From Paraglaciecola sp. L1A13 (lineage in GTDB: Bacteria > Pseudomonadota > Gammaproteobacteria > Enterobacterales > Alteromonadaceae), in assembly GCF_009796745.1 (NCBI RefSeq), contig NZ_CP047024.1, forward strand, positions 2,232,001 to 2,296,000: DNA of 64,000 bases, in the 5' to 3' direction. Positions 16,862-26,553 of the stretch are shown in pieces. Positions within the stretch are counted from its first letter, which is position 1. Each line of letters begins with the position of its first letter. The notes under the pieces were generated by a model. That model saw nothing but the letters and a program-made list of their open reading frames with translations. It was not told the origin of the DNA and searched no databases. Position numbers and translations under genes: made by a program.

Positions 16862-19147
16862 TTAAGCGGGCGTTGACGCCTTAATGCTTTTACTTCCAGT
16901 GAAGGCTTTAAGCATAAACCAGGCGAAATAACCCACTCCAACACTGAAGACAATGTCGCCGGGCACTCGCGCCCAAACCAAGGCTTCCATGATTGGGCTG
17001 TGCATGAATTCAGCTGAGCGAGCGAATGAGTAACCTTGCTCAATACTGATATAAGTCTGAATCACACCTTGGGGTAACAATGACAAAAACGTCATCATCG
17101 CCAAGCCAATATTAAGGGACCAGAATGAGCGCTTTATCAATTGTTGATTCCAGCGCGTGACATCTGTTAATCCACGCATGCAGTATAAGGTTAACCCCAA
17201 ACCGAGCATACCGTACACACCAAATAATGCGGCGTGACCATGGTTGGCTGTGGTGTTTAACCCTTGCATATAATACAGCGCAATTGGTGGATTTATCATA
17301 AATCCGAACAAGCCAGCGCCAACGAAATTCCAGAACAGCACAGCCGTAAAAAACATAAATGGCCAGTGATAAGCCAGCTCCCATTTCTCTACGCGCTCAA
17401 CTTTGTATCGGTTATAGGCTTCAAATCCTACGACCAATAAAGGGACCACCTCGAGTGCTGACACCATGGCTCCAACAGCGATAACAGACGTTGGTGTTCC
17501 GCTGAAGTATAGGTGATGAAAGGTTCCCAGTACGCCACCAAATAAGAATATAATCGTGGCAAACAGCACCATCACTGTCGCGGTAGAGGTGCGCAATATT
17601 CCCATGCGCACAAACAATAGGGATATTATAGCAGTGGCAAACACCTCAAAAATTCCTTCTACCCAAAGATGAACTACCCACCAACGCCAGTATTCCATTA
17701 TCGCAATATTGGTGTGCTGTCCCCACATTAAGCCGGCGCCGTACAGTAGGCCAATCGCTAGTGCTGAGACCAATACTAAATAGATGAGTGATTTATCGCC
17801 TTTTTCTTGTAGCACTGGCCATAATGCACGCACAACTAATGCAACCCACAGCAACAAGCCAATGGTAAGATAAATCTGCCAAAATCGACCTAAATCGACA
17901 TATTCGTAACCTTGATGGCCGAACCAGAAGTTGGCGGTTAAATTTTCGAAAAAACGATGAACGGCAGCCCATTGCCCGACAAAAGAGCCAATAACGATAA
18001 TCAACAAGCTGATGAACAGAAAGTTGACCCCAAAACGTTGGAATTTCGGGTCACGGCCCGCGAGCATAGGTGCAACATATAACCCCGTCGCTAGCCACGC
18101 CGTAGCAATCCACAATACGGCAAGTTGTGTATGCCAAGTCCGAGTGACCGCATAGGGTAAATACTCCGCGAACGGTAATCCGTATAACCCTTGTCCTTCA
18201 ACCGCATAATGGGCAGTGACTATGCCCAATAGCACTTGTCCCACAAACATCGCGCACACTACCCAGAAATATTTAGCGGTGGCTTGCATGGAAGGTGTAA
18301 TCGTGGCTTTAGATAAAATGTCGCTGGTAGCCATACCTTGCTCTGGCAAAATATCATCACGCCAGTCGTCAAACTGTTTAACGTAATACGCAACGAGCGC
18401 TCCAGATGCGGCTAGCAATAATATGATAGAGGCGATACTCCACATTAATGTACCGGTCGTCGGTTTGTTGTTGACGAGTGGCTCGTGGGGCCAATTACTC
18501 GTGTATGTAATCTCATCATTGGGCCGGTTGGTGGTTGCCCCCCAGGCTGTCCAGAAATAAAACGCAGCAAGTTGTTTCGCTTCTTGTGCATCCAGCAAAC
18601 CATGAATCGAAAATGCATAGTCGCGTCTTAGTGCTAATGATTCTTCATCACTACCTTGATAAAGCCTCAAATAATGGTCTTCAACTTGCTTTATAGCTAT
18701 TGCACGATTGTCGCTGACTGTAATAGCTTCAGTCGTCACGTCGTAGGTGTTTTTGCGCATGAGTGCTGGTAGTAGAGCCTTTTGCATCGCCATTTCTTGA
18801 TCAGGGGCTAGGCTTGATTGAGATTGGTGGATATTTATTTCTAACAATGCCAACGCTTCACGATGAAGCCAGTCAGCACTCCAGTCAGGCGCCAGATAAC
18901 TGCCGTGCCCCCAAATAGAACCTTGTTCCATACCGCCGATTGATTGCCAGACGTTCTGCCCGGTTTCAATATCGTCTCGGGTATAGATAATTTCCCCTGA
19001 AACTGATTTTACTAAGGCTGGAATAGGTGGTGCTTGTTGATATATTTGCTGACCCAGCAACAACAAGATACCGAACATTATAATCATTCCTACAGACAGA
19101 ATGATCCAAAGTTTTTTTATACTGAACGTTTTTTGATAGGAACTCAT
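16862..19147 (-). CDS. norB: Quinol-dependent nitric oxide reductase (qNOR)
   Basis: Inner-membrane enzyme reducing two NO to N2O with electrons from quinol. It is 761 residues, the length of single-subunit qNOR (also called NorZ). An N-terminal membrane helix and a roughly 200-residue periplasmic NorC-like extension (GQNVWQSIGGMEQGSIWGHGSYLAPDW) precede a heme-copper-oxidase-type 12-helix core. Heme and FeB ligands are seen in TWHTQLAVLW, WVVHLWVEGIFEVF, GTFHHLYFSG and ANHGHAALFG. No norC, norQ/D, nirK or nirS is nearby, so it most likely detoxifies NO and is not part of full denitrification. Regulation is unclear; a palindrome lies upstream. Confidence 0.95.
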   Translation of the reverse strand: MSSYQKTFSIKKLWIILSVGMIIMFGILLLLGQQIYQQAPPIPALVKSVSGEIIYTRDDIETGQNVWQSIGGMEQGSIWGHGSYLAPDWSADWLHREALALLEINIHQSQSSLAPDQEMAMQKALLPALMRKNTYDVTTEAITVSDNRAIAIKQVEDHYLRLYQGSDEESLALRRDYAFSIHGLLDAQEAKQLAAFYFWTAWGATTNRPNDEITYTSNWPHEPLVNNKPTTGTLMWSIASIILLLAASGALVAYYVKQFDDWRDDILPEQGMATSDILSKATITPSMQATAKYFWVVCAMFVGQVLLGIVTAHYAVEGQGLYGLPFAEYLPYAVTRTWHTQLAVLWIATAWLATGLYVAPMLAGRDPKFQRFGVNFLFISLLIIVIGSFVGQWAAVHRFFENLTANFWFGHQGYEYVDLGRFWQIYLTIGLLLWVALVVRALWPVLQEKGDKSLIYLVLVSALAIGLLYGAGLMWGQHTNIAIMEYWRWWVVHLWVEGIFEVFATAIISLLFVRMGILRTSTATVMVLFATIIFLFGGVLGTFHHLYFSGTPTSVIAVGAMVSALEVVPLLVVGFEAYNRYKVERVEKWELAYHWPFMFFTAVLFWNFVGAGLFGFMINPPIALYYMQGLNTTANHGHAALFGVYGMLGLGLTLYCMRGLTDVTRWNQQLIKRSFWSLNIGLAMMTFLSLLPQGVIQTYISIEQGYSFARSAEFMHSPIMEALVWARVPGDIVFSVGVGYFAWFMLKAFTGSKSIKASTPA

Positions 19148-19186
19148 GTTACACCCATGGTAAATAGTGGAATTAAATTCGGGTAC

Positions 19187-19205
19187 GTCAACTTATTAAG
19201 TTAAC
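19187..19205. promoter_or_regulatory. Candidate operator upstream of qNOR gene
   Basis: GTCAACTT-ATT-AAGTTAAC, 8-bp arms with one mismatch and a 3-base spacer, about 40 bases before the qNOR start. It is not a recognisable NsrR, FNR/DNR or NorR site. Confidence 0.35.
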
Positions 19206-19929
19206 AGGCAAAATAATGCAAAGTGATGATCAAACAGCTAGTGTAACGAGTGCCCCATACCAGGGTGATGAAGGCGTGCTACATGGGCGGATGGTGATCA
19301 TGACTTTCACTTATTTCAGATCGCGGAAGTAATCGTTTTTTTCCTTAATATGCTTAATAAATAGGTTCGGCTAAGTAATTACTGCTGGCGTCATCACTCG
19401 ATTGTTGAATCATCCCCATTGATTATTTTGAGCTGATTTAAACCGACTTAGCATGCTGATTAAAAACGCTTATATGCGCCAAAATAGTAGAGTGAAGGTT
19501 TTTTGATTTTCAGTCGAGAGAAGATCAGCTCTCATTAGGTTCTCGGCGCAACTAATGGACTAAATCTTGATCTCAGTCAGGTTTAATGTCAGCGCATCAC
19601 CATTGATAGTGGGAACATGGAAGTGAAGCCTTTTCATAGTATACGAACAACCACTTTTCGCTACGTCGCATCAACTTCAATCTCGTCAGTGACTTTGCGT
19701 GAATAGAAATCCTCATTAGCTGGGTCTTTTAAACGAGACGTTAGTATCTCTTCAACAGGGAAGAGTCTTCAACAGGGAAGAGTCTTCAACTAAGAATAGC
19801 TTTTAACTAAGTGCAGCCGCAAGGCAACCGAGCCGTAAAGCGAAACTCAGTCGGTTAAGCTGCTCATTGAACTTCTTCGCTCATGTAAAACGTAACCAAT
19901 ACAAAATTTAACATTAAATGAAGGTATTC
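19206..19929. other. Long intergenic region between qNOR and hydrolase genes
   Basis: About 720 bases without a credible gene. It holds a short perfect tandem repeat (listed separately) and must contain the divergent promoters. No RNA gene was recognised. Confidence 0.4.
19751..19790. repeat. 17-bp tandem duplication
   Basis: The unit TTCAACAGGGAAGAGTC occurs twice in direct tandem (19751-19767, 19768-19784), followed by a third partial copy TTCAAC. It is non-coding and probably a replication-slippage product. Confidence 0.85.
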
Positions 19930-20994
19930 ATGACACCCGTAATTGTCTCTTATATAAATACACAATTTGCCTTGAATGTCTTATTGGACGGCAACCGAAA
20001 ACGACACGTTGTCGCGTTTTATCACTTTATTATGGTGCTTACGATGTGGTTTTTTATAAGCTTACCGTCGTTTGCATCGACAGCTGAGACAGAGGTCGCT
20101 GTCTGGCCTGCAAAAACATCTTATCGTTTCGTCACTGTCGAAGGAAAGCGCATTTTTTATCGAGAGGCAGGGGAACAACACAAGCAGACAATAGTCCTGC
20201 TTCATGGGTATCCCTCGTCATCACATTCTTATCGAGAACTTATCCCATTGCTATCTGGCCGTTATCATGTCATTGCGCCTGATTACCTAGGTTCTGGCTA
20301 CAGTGAGCGGCCCGATCCGGCGATACAGAAGTACACGTTTAACCTGCTTGCTGAACACGTTTCTGGATTATTAGATACGCTTAACGTGACGCGTTTTACG
20401 CTCTATATTCAAGATTTCGGTGCGCCCGTTGGTTTTAGGATGCTGTTGAACAACTCTTATCACCTCGAAGCTTTAATCGTACAAAATGGAAATGCCTATT
20501 TGGATGGGTTAACACCCGCTAGGCAAACATTCTTCAAAGCTGCCAATAAAGACCGCTCAAGGCAAAAATTAGAACAGCTTTATACATTTACTGGCGAGCA
20601 AGCCATAGTTAACAATCAATATTTACGCGATGTGCAAGCGGCACCAGAAAAAATGAACCCGGATAGTTGGAGTCACGATCTACATTTTTTGCACAGTGAA
20701 AAAGACAGACTGATTCAAGTGCAATTGCTACAGGACTATTACAATAACGTGTTGGATTATCCGTTATGGCAAGCTTATTTGCGTAAATATCAACCTCCTA
20801 CACTGATTGTATGGGGCAAAAAAGATCCAGCATTTATTGCCGCCGGTGCTCAGGCGTATTTGCGAGATGTACCTAACGCAGAATTAAACCTGTTAGATGC
20901 TGGGCATTTTGCCGTTGAAGAAAAACCCGTAGAAATAGCAAAATATATCACCCATTTTATGCAGCAGTTAATTAAGGGCGATGGGAGGCATTGA
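19930..20994 (+). CDS. Exported alpha/beta hydrolase (haloalkane dehalogenase / epoxide hydrolase-like)
   Basis: Alpha/beta-hydrolase-fold enzyme. The oxyanion region is VLLHGYPSSSHSYREL. The nucleophile is Asp in YIQDFGAPVG, as in haloalkane dehalogenases and epoxide hydrolases. A second acid lies in VWGKKDPAF and the catalytic His in LDAGHFAVEEKP. The N-terminus has a hydrophobic segment (MVLTMWFFISLPSFAS) that looks like a signal peptide behind a long n-region, so the enzyme is probably periplasmic. The ATG at 19930 is chosen because GAAGG is five bases upstream; 19918 and 20032 lack ribosome sites. The substrate is unknown. Confidence 0.82.
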   Translation: MTPVIVSYINTQFALNVLLDGNRKRHVVAFYHFIMVLTMWFFISLPSFASTAETEVAVWPAKTSYRFVTVEGKRIFYREAGEQHKQTIVLLHGYPSSSHSYRELIPLLSGRYHVIAPDYLGSGYSERPDPAIQKYTFNLLAEHVSGLLDTLNVTRFTLYIQDFGAPVGFRMLLNNSYHLEALIVQNGNAYLDGLTPARQTFFKAANKDRSRQKLEQLYTFTGEQAIVNNQYLRDVQAAPEKMNPDSWSHDLHFLHSEKDRLIQVQLLQDYYNNVLDYPLWQAYLRKYQPPTLIVWGKKDPAFIAAGAQAYLRDVPNAELNLLDAGHFAVEEKPVEIAKYITHFMQQLIKGDGRH

Positions 20995-21245
20995 GCTATT
21001 CATCAATAAATATTCATGTATGCGTAAAATATTCATAGGACGCTGTAAAAGTGGTGTATTTAGTGCTTTTCATTAAAGCCAGTGGAAATAGTCTTATAGG
21101 ACTAAGCCTAATGAAAACACGGCGGGGATGGTTGGTTTTCGTTAAATTTAACTCTGGTGTGCTTTATGCTCTCTTGTATATGCATAGAAGAATTTTATCA
21201 CCCTAAGTTCGCGGGGTAATGATCGCGACGACAACGGAGGACATT

Positions 21246-21782
21246 ATGAATAAGCATTTATTAACCAGTTTAGTTGGCTCAATTTCTTTGACATTAAGCG
21301 CTGCAAGTTTCGCAAGCGAAGACGGTCTAGCCGTCACCATGAATGATCTGAAAAGTGGGCAGAGCATGGGTACGATCATGGTCAGCAGCTATGACGATGA
21401 CGGTGTTGTGTTCAAGCCTAACCTAACAGGATTAACGCCTGGATTGCATGGCTTCCATATTCATCAAAATGGTGATTGCTCCGTGGCCATGAAAGACGGG
21501 GAAAAAGTGTTAGGTGGAGCAGCAGGCGGTCATTTCGACCCCGAAAAAACCGATAAACATGATATGCCTTGGTCAGAAAAAGGTCATGAAGGCGATTTGC
21601 CTGCCTTATTCGTTGATAATGATGGCAGTGCGTTGCACCCAGTATTCGCCCCAGAGCTTGAACTTGATGATATTCAAGGGAAGGCAATCATGATCCACGC
21701 AGATGGTGACAACTACTCCGACTCACCAGAGCCATTAGGTGGCGGTGGAGCGCGTGTTGCCTGCGGCGTTATTCCTGAATAA
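21246..21782 (+). CDS. sodC: Periplasmic Cu/Zn superoxide dismutase
   Basis: Dismutates superoxide to peroxide and oxygen in the periplasm. A signal peptide covers residues 1-23 (ending SFAS). Copper and zinc ligands appear in HGFHIHQNGDC, the GGHFDP loop and IMIHADGDN; the disulfide partner and family ending are in GGGGARVACGVI. It is 178 residues, typical of bacterial SodC. The ATG at 21246 is chosen over one 27 bases upstream because GGAGG lies about six bases before it. Confidence 0.95.
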   Translation: MNKHLLTSLVGSISLTLSAASFASEDGLAVTMNDLKSGQSMGTIMVSSYDDDGVVFKPNLTGLTPGLHGFHIHQNGDCSVAMKDGEKVLGGAAGGHFDPEKTDKHDMPWSEKGHEGDLPALFVDNDGSALHPVFAPELELDDIQGKAIMIHADGDNYSDSPEPLGGGGARVACGVIPE

Positions 21783-21826
21783 AAAGTCTTCAATGAGTGC
21801 GCATAAGCACCAAGTGAAGCATAAGC

Positions 21827-21852
21827 AAAAAGCGGCTAATGAGTCGCTTTTT
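21827..21852. terminator. Bidirectional terminator between sodC and convergent gene
   Basis: AAAAAGCGGCT...AGTCGCTTTTT forms a stem with one internal mismatch, and U-runs arise on both strands. It overlaps the last codons of the convergent minus-strand gene that stops at 21836. Confidence 0.65.
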
Positions 21853-22237
21853 GTTGTTGATAATGTTTGTACTCAAGCCACAATTTAAACTCTTGATAAT
21901 CACTATCATTTTGGCTTTTTGCTAACTTCCAGGCTTTAAATAACGCAAATTCATCAACTTGCTGGCTAACGTTGCTTAGTTGGTTTGTGCTTGTTGGATT
22001 AAGTTTGGCATTATCCGAAGCGTCGTTTTTAGGTTCCATTGACCCGCCTGCTTTGAGCGTTGACGTATTTTTAGCATCTTTACCAGAAAAAATTTTACTC
22101 AATGAAAATTCGCCTTTCTCACCAGAAAACACACCCGGGCCTTCAAGTTCTTCTTGGGCAAGGGCATTACTTGTTACAGGGAGAGAGATTAAACTAGTTA
22201 GTGTCACGATAAGGACACCGGATTTAAATATAAACAT
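21836..22237 (-). CDS. Hypothetical secreted protein
   Basis: Protein of 133 residues with a signal peptide (1-27, ending ALA). The mature part has a Gly/Ser/Lys/Asn-rich, probably disordered middle and a helical C-terminus rich in Lys, Gln and aromatic residues (FALFKAWKLAKSQNDSDYQEFKLWLEYKHY). No family is recognised. It is separated from the porin gene by a terminator, so it is likely a monocistronic gene. Confidence 0.6.
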   Translation of the reverse strand: MFIFKSGVLIVTLTSLISLPVTSNALAQEELEGPGVFSGEKGEFSLSKIFSGKDAKNTSTLKAGGSMEPKNDASDNAKLNPTSTNQLSNVSQQVDEFALFKAWKLAKSQNDSDYQEFKLWLEYKHYQQQKATH

Positions 22238-22265
22238 AATAAACCTTTTATCTAGGTTGGAAGCA

Positions 22266-22318
22266 GAAAAAGCCAGATGACAATAACGTGTGTATCGTTA
22301 TTGACGCCAGACTTTTCG
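22266..22318 (-). terminator. Terminator of the TRAP/porin operon
   Basis: A perfect CAATAACG/CGTTATTG core (22281-22288, 22296-22303, 7-base loop) is extended outward by an imperfect stem that closes with A-T pairs. On the minus strand it runs into five T. It lies about 30 bases past the porin stop. Confidence 0.6.
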
Positions 22319-22346
22319 ATATGCAATTTAGCTTAATAACGTATTA

Positions 22347-23378
22347 TTAAAAACGAACCATGCCTCCAAGGGCAAAAGCATTGAAACTTTCTTCGTCGTC
22401 AGTATCCCCCTGAGTTGCTTGAACCCACAAACTTACACCGCCCACGGGTGTGAAGTGATAAGCAACCGTGCTCCGAGTATGGTCGGCGCCTGACACACCA
22501 GACGCATCTTCAGAACCATAATTACCCATACTGTAACTCACGGCGTGCTTGCCTTGGGTGTAGCCGAGTTTCCAGTTCAAGAAATCACGATCGCCTCCAG
22601 CGACTTGATCAGCTACGCCATACGTCGTAGTAAAGTTAACGCCTGAATCGTGCAGGTAGCCTGCCAAAATACCGTAACCACTTTCTGCACCAAAAAAACC
22701 TAAGGTACCGTTGCCATCGATATCGGCTTGGGGATCTTCATCGTTATCTGCATCACCGTAATCGACAGACCAAGCGTTAATCCGCCAACCATTGGCTGCG
22801 TATTTGATTGCTAATTCATAGCTGCTGTCTTCACCGTACTGAGCGTAAAATTTTGCTCCTTCAAGAAACGTGGGCGATTCATACACAATGCGTTCACTGA
22901 ATATTGATTGTGCCTGAACGAACGGAGTTTCACTTTCGCCGCCAGGGCCGCGACGGGTTGAACCAAAACGTTGGCTCATGCCAAGTGGATCAGACCACCA
23001 AGTTCCTGATTGATCGACGTCAGATACAATCCAAGTGACACTCGCGCCTGTTCCCAGTTTTACTTTACCAAAATCGCCCTGAACCCATAATTCTTGAATA
23101 CGGTTACGTGAGTTAGTTCCGTCATGCAGTATATTTGAAACGCCTTCGTCCAAGCCAATTTCAACTTGTGCGCCAAATGTCAGTTCTTTGTATTTCACTG
23201 ACCCTTTAACTCCAATGGTTGACTCGGCGAACTCGTGGCGACCAAAATATACGTCGTCTGATGTATCGTCTTTAATAATGTTATAGAGCACTCGACCATA
23301 AGCGGTGACTTCGGCTTGAGCGGATTGGCTAGCAAGAACAGGAGATAGCATGGCTAATGCGATCATAGATTTTTTCAT
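22347..23378 (-). CDS. Gram-negative outer-membrane porin
   Basis: General-diffusion porin (Porin_4/OmpC-like), 343 residues, predicted 16-stranded trimeric barrel. A signal peptide covers residues 1-22 (QSAQA). The mature start EVTAYGRVLYNI and the final strand ending in Phe (FALGGMVRF) are characteristic. The constriction-loop region carries DQSGTWWSDPLGMSQRFGSTRRGPGG. It lies 20 bases after dctM, so it is probably cotranscribed and supplies outer-membrane passage for the TRAP substrate. AGGA lies seven bases before the start. Confidence 0.9.
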   Translation of the reverse strand: MKKSMIALAMLSPVLASQSAQAEVTAYGRVLYNIIKDDTSDDVYFGRHEFAESTIGVKGSVKYKELTFGAQVEIGLDEGVSNILHDGTNSRNRIQELWVQGDFGKVKLGTGASVTWIVSDVDQSGTWWSDPLGMSQRFGSTRRGPGGESETPFVQAQSIFSERIVYESPTFLEGAKFYAQYGEDSSYELAIKYAANGWRINAWSVDYGDADNDEDPQADIDGNGTLGFFGAESGYGILAGYLHDSGVNFTTTYGVADQVAGGDRDFLNWKLGYTQGKHAVSYSMGNYGSEDASGVSGADHTRSTVAYHFTPVGGVSLWVQATQGDTDDEESFNAFALGGMVRF

Positions 23379-23398
23379 GTGTGTGTCCTATTTGTGTG

Positions 23399-24679
23399 TT
23401 ATTGCAATATAAGATATTCAGGGAATAAAACGACTAGTGATAAAACCAATATCTGCATCAAAATAAATGGGATAACGCCTTTATATATAGTGGTCGTTTT
23501 AAACGATTTAGGTGCTACACCTTTGAGATAAAACAGACTAAAACCAAAGGGGGGGGTCAAAAACGACGTTTGTAAGTTCATTGAAATAAGGATAGCGAAC
23601 CAAATCAAATCGATGTCTAACACCATGGCGACAGGGGTTAGAATTGGCACGACTAAAAAGGAAATTTCAATAAAGTCGATAAAGAAACCAAGTACTAAAA
23701 TTGTTACCATCGCTAACACGATAAAGGTCCATTTATCCCCCGGTAATCCGGTGAAAAAATCTTCCACAAGATATTCACTACCTGAGTAACTAAACACCAT
23801 GGAGAAAGCGGTAGCGCCAACCAATACTGCAAAAATCATAGCGGTGACCTTTACCGTTTCTCGAGAAATGTTGTGCAGGCTTTTGAATGAAAATCTACCG
23901 TAAATAGCGGATAACACTAATGCACCCACTGCGCCGATAGCCGATGATTCGGTAGGCGTAGCAATACCAGTAAATATTGAACCCAAAACAGTAACAATAA
24001 GTAATAACGGCGGGAAAATGTCTTTAACAGCTTGTACAAGAATGGTTCGCTTATCTTCGGTGACTTCAATCGGAGGACAATATTCTGGCTTTACTTTACC
24101 CAAAATTAAAATATAGAGGGTGTATACAACGATAAGTAAAACGCCAGGTATGACTGCTGCGCGGAACAGATCGCCTACGGGCACGCCCATCACATCGCCT
24201 AAGATGATCAGAATAATCGACGGAGGAATAATCTGCCCCAACGTGCCGGCGGCGCATATTACACCAGCTGCCGTGGGTTGGTGATAATTATTTTTAAGCA
24301 TAACTGGAAGCGAGATAACGCCCATAGCGACAACACTTGCGCCCACTACGCCAGTGGAAGCCGCTAGTAAAGCGCCCACAATAATGGTTGAAACGGCCAC
24401 GCCACCTGAAATACCACCAAACAGCTTAGCTGATGACTCAAGTAAACGTTCCGCCAGTCCTGTTTTTTGCAGTACGATGCCCATAAATACGAACATTGGA
24501 ATTGCCATCATAGTGGTGTTTTCCATAATGCTCATAATGCGATAAGGCATGAAAGCGAACAGGTCTGTGCCCAATACGATGACACCGATTAATACAGAAA
24601 CACCGGCAAAAGTGAATGCCACAGAGTAACCAAGAAATAAGCATAACAAGGCAACGCCAAATAAAACTAAACCAGTCAT
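23399..24679 (-). CDS. dctM: TRAP transporter large permease (DctM)
   Basis: Main translocation subunit of a tripartite ATP-independent periplasmic transporter, 426 residues with about 12 membrane helices. DctM signatures include GVVGASVVAMGVISLPVMLKNNY, GTLGQIIPPSIILIILGD, ATPTESSAIGAVGAL and the ending LTPPFGFSLFYLKGVAP. Its ATG overlaps the dctQ stop (TAATG), so the two are translationally coupled. It probably uses a Na+ or H+ gradient. Confidence 0.94.
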   Translation of the reverse strand: MTGLVLFGVALLCLFLGYSVAFTFAGVSVLIGVIVLGTDLFAFMPYRIMSIMENTTMMAIPMFVFMGIVLQKTGLAERLLESSAKLFGGISGGVAVSTIIVGALLAASTGVVGASVVAMGVISLPVMLKNNYHQPTAAGVICAAGTLGQIIPPSIILIILGDVMGVPVGDLFRAAVIPGVLLIVVYTLYILILGKVKPEYCPPIEVTEDKRTILVQAVKDIFPPLLLIVTVLGSIFTGIATPTESSAIGAVGALVLSAIYGRFSFKSLHNISRETVKVTAMIFAVLVGATAFSMVFSYSGSEYLVEDFFTGLPGDKWTFIVLAMVTILVLGFFIDFIEISFLVVPILTPVAMVLDIDLIWFAILISMNLQTSFLTPPFGFSLFYLKGVAPKSFKTTTIYKGVIPFILMQILVLSLVVLFPEYLILQ

Positions 24680-25209
24680 TATAATGCATCCTTATGTTGG
24701 TCCGATGGCTTGCTAGCTCCCTTAAGGCGCTGTATTTGTTCAAGCATGACGTACAAGGCACATAAAATAAGAAATATCGAGGAAACCGGAATTACGCCGC
24801 GAATAATAAAACGGTGGGGTAAACCGCCGGGGTCAGCACTGCCTTCACCCATTTTATAAGCTTCAAGGGTGTAGTCCCAGCTGTAGTAAAGAATCAAAAT
24901 GGTTACCGGCATTACCAATAACAGAGCGCCGAAAAGGTTAATATAGGCTTGAAGGCGAGGGCTGAAATTATCGTAAAATACGTCAACCCGCACGTGCCCA
25001 TCGGTTTTTAAGGTATAGCCAATTCCGAACATAAACATGGCGGCGAACAAATGCCATTCTAGCTCTTGCATACCAATACTAACTTCGTTGAAAAAATAAC
25101 GCATGACCACGTCATAAAATACGTTCAAAATCATTAACATCATCAGCAAGCTACATAAATGACCAACGCCATCTATAAACTTACCTAGTAATTTAACGAC
25201 TGAATTCAT
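24679..25209 (-). CDS. dctQ: TRAP transporter small permease (DctQ)
   Basis: Small membrane subunit with four predicted helices and the DctQ pattern VVMRYFFNEVSIGMQELEWHLFAAMFMFG and DGHVRVDVFYD. The ATG at 25209 gives a 176-aa protein that begins with the usual amphipathic segment. An ATG at 25341 would add a non-family, signal-like 44-residue extension and is less likely. It lies between the binding-protein gene and dctM. Confidence 0.9.
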   Translation of the reverse strand: MNSVVKLLGKFIDGVGHLCSLLMMLMILNVFYDVVMRYFFNEVSIGMQELEWHLFAAMFMFGIGYTLKTDGHVRVDVFYDNFSPRLQAYINLFGALLLVMPVTILILYYSWDYTLEAYKMGEGSADPGGLPHRFIIRGVIPVSSIFLILCALYVMLEQIQRLKGASKPSDQHKDAL

Positions 25210-25354
25210 AATAAATCTCTGACATGCGACGTTCTTGCACAATGCACCCATTGAATAAGGGACGTGAACAGCCGTCGCAAAATTAAATAAAATAACTAAC
25301 ACGAAATGGGCTATCAGCGCTAAGGATGGCGCTGATAGCAACTAAACTCTGAGC

Positions 25355-26431
25355 TTACTTTTGATCCTCAAAACTTTCTAAATAAGCTTGGTCAGCAAAT
25401 TTAGTCCATGCACGTACCTGCTTTTGATAGCCGGTAATGGACTTTAATATTTTATCTGTCTCTGGGTCCTTAGCTGCAAATTCAGCAAGTAACTCGTCAT
25501 TTGCTTTGCGAATAGCGCTCATGACAGGCTGTGGAAAGGTACGAATTTTTACGTTCGGATAGTCAGTTTGCAACGCTTTAAGGTTCACACCATTTTCATG
25601 GGTTGATTGTGAATACATGTCATAGGCGGCTGTTTTCATGGCGACGGTTAATATTTTTTGTAAGTCTGCGGGTAATGAGTCATACGCTTTTTGATTGACC
25701 ATAAATTGCAATTCAGTAGCGGGTTCTTGCCAACCTGTGTAGTAATAAGGTGCTATTTTGTGGAAACCCATGCGTAAATCTAATGATGGTCCAACCCATT
25801 CCAGTGCATCAATGGTGTTGCGTTCAAGGGCGGTGTAAAGTTCTGCTGAAGGGATATTAGTTGGGCTGGCGCCCAGTTTTGCCAGTACTTCACCGGCAAA
25901 ACCAGGGATGCGCATTTTTAATCCTTTTAAATCATCAACAGTGTTGATTTCTTTTCTGAACCAACCACCCATTTGGACGCCAGTGTTACCGCCAGGGAAT
26001 GATAAAATACCGTATTTATCGTAGGTTTCTTTCATTAGTTCCATGCCGCCGCCATAGTAAAACCAAGCGTACTGTTCAGGCGCGGTCATACCAAAGGGAA
26101 TGGTAGTAAAGAACAGCGTATTGAAGTCTTTGCCTTTCCAATAATATGAAGCAGAGTGACCCATTTGATACTGACCACTTTTAACAAAATCGAATATACC
26201 TAACGCTGACTTATGTTTATTAGCTGAATCAATTCGAATGGTTAAACGACCATCTGACATTTCTTCAACCATCTTCGCCATGTTTTTACTCGCATCACCA
26301 AAAATTGGGAAATTCGGGCCCCAGGTTTCTGCTAAGCGCCAGCGGTATTTTTTGCCATCTGCTGCATTGGCCGTTGCACTGAGTCCTAAGGTAAAGACTA
26401 AGGCGGTAAGTAATATGTATTTTGCTTTCAT
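25355..26431 (-). CDS. dctP: TRAP transporter substrate-binding protein (DctP, TakP-like)
   Basis: Periplasmic solute-binding protein, 358 residues with a signal peptide (1-23, ANA). The sequence follows the TakP/DctP subgroup: WGPNFPIFGDASKNMAKMVE, NTGVQMGGWFRKEI, the ligand-binding GLKMRIPG with its Arg, and the ALEWVGPSLD segment that binds ligand and metal in alpha-keto-acid-binding members. An alpha-keto acid or lactate-type ligand is therefore plausible but unproven. GAGGA lies six bases before the start. It is first gene of the TRAP-porin operon, divergent from a two-component system. Confidence 0.92.
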   Translation of the reverse strand: MKAKYILLTALVFTLGLSATANAADGKKYRWRLAETWGPNFPIFGDASKNMAKMVEEMSDGRLTIRIDSANKHKSALGIFDFVKSGQYQMGHSASYYWKGKDFNTLFFTTIPFGMTAPEQYAWFYYGGGMELMKETYDKYGILSFPGGNTGVQMGGWFRKEINTVDDLKGLKMRIPGFAGEVLAKLGASPTNIPSAELYTALERNTIDALEWVGPSLDLRMGFHKIAPYYYTGWQEPATELQFMVNQKAYDSLPADLQKILTVAMKTAAYDMYSQSTHENGVNLKALQTDYPNVKIRTFPQPVMSAIRKANDELLAEFAAKDPETDKILKSITGYQKQVRAWTKFADQAYLESFEDQK

Positions 26432-26553
26432 GGGATATCCTCATAAGCGTTTAAAAAATCACTTTGGTGAATTGGCAACACCAAATAAAAAACTGTTATA
26501 GGGATGTTAAATGTTTGTGAGTCTGTAACCATTCGTATGAACACCCATTTGTA

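Noticed and set aside
16807..17043. 78-codon minus-strand frame at the end of the qNOR gene
   Set aside because: It is an out-of-frame reading of the real qNOR coding sequence.
19201..19260. TGATGATCAA considered as an FNR/DNR site before qNOR
   Set aside because: The TTGAT-N4-ATCAA spacing is not met; only one half site is present.
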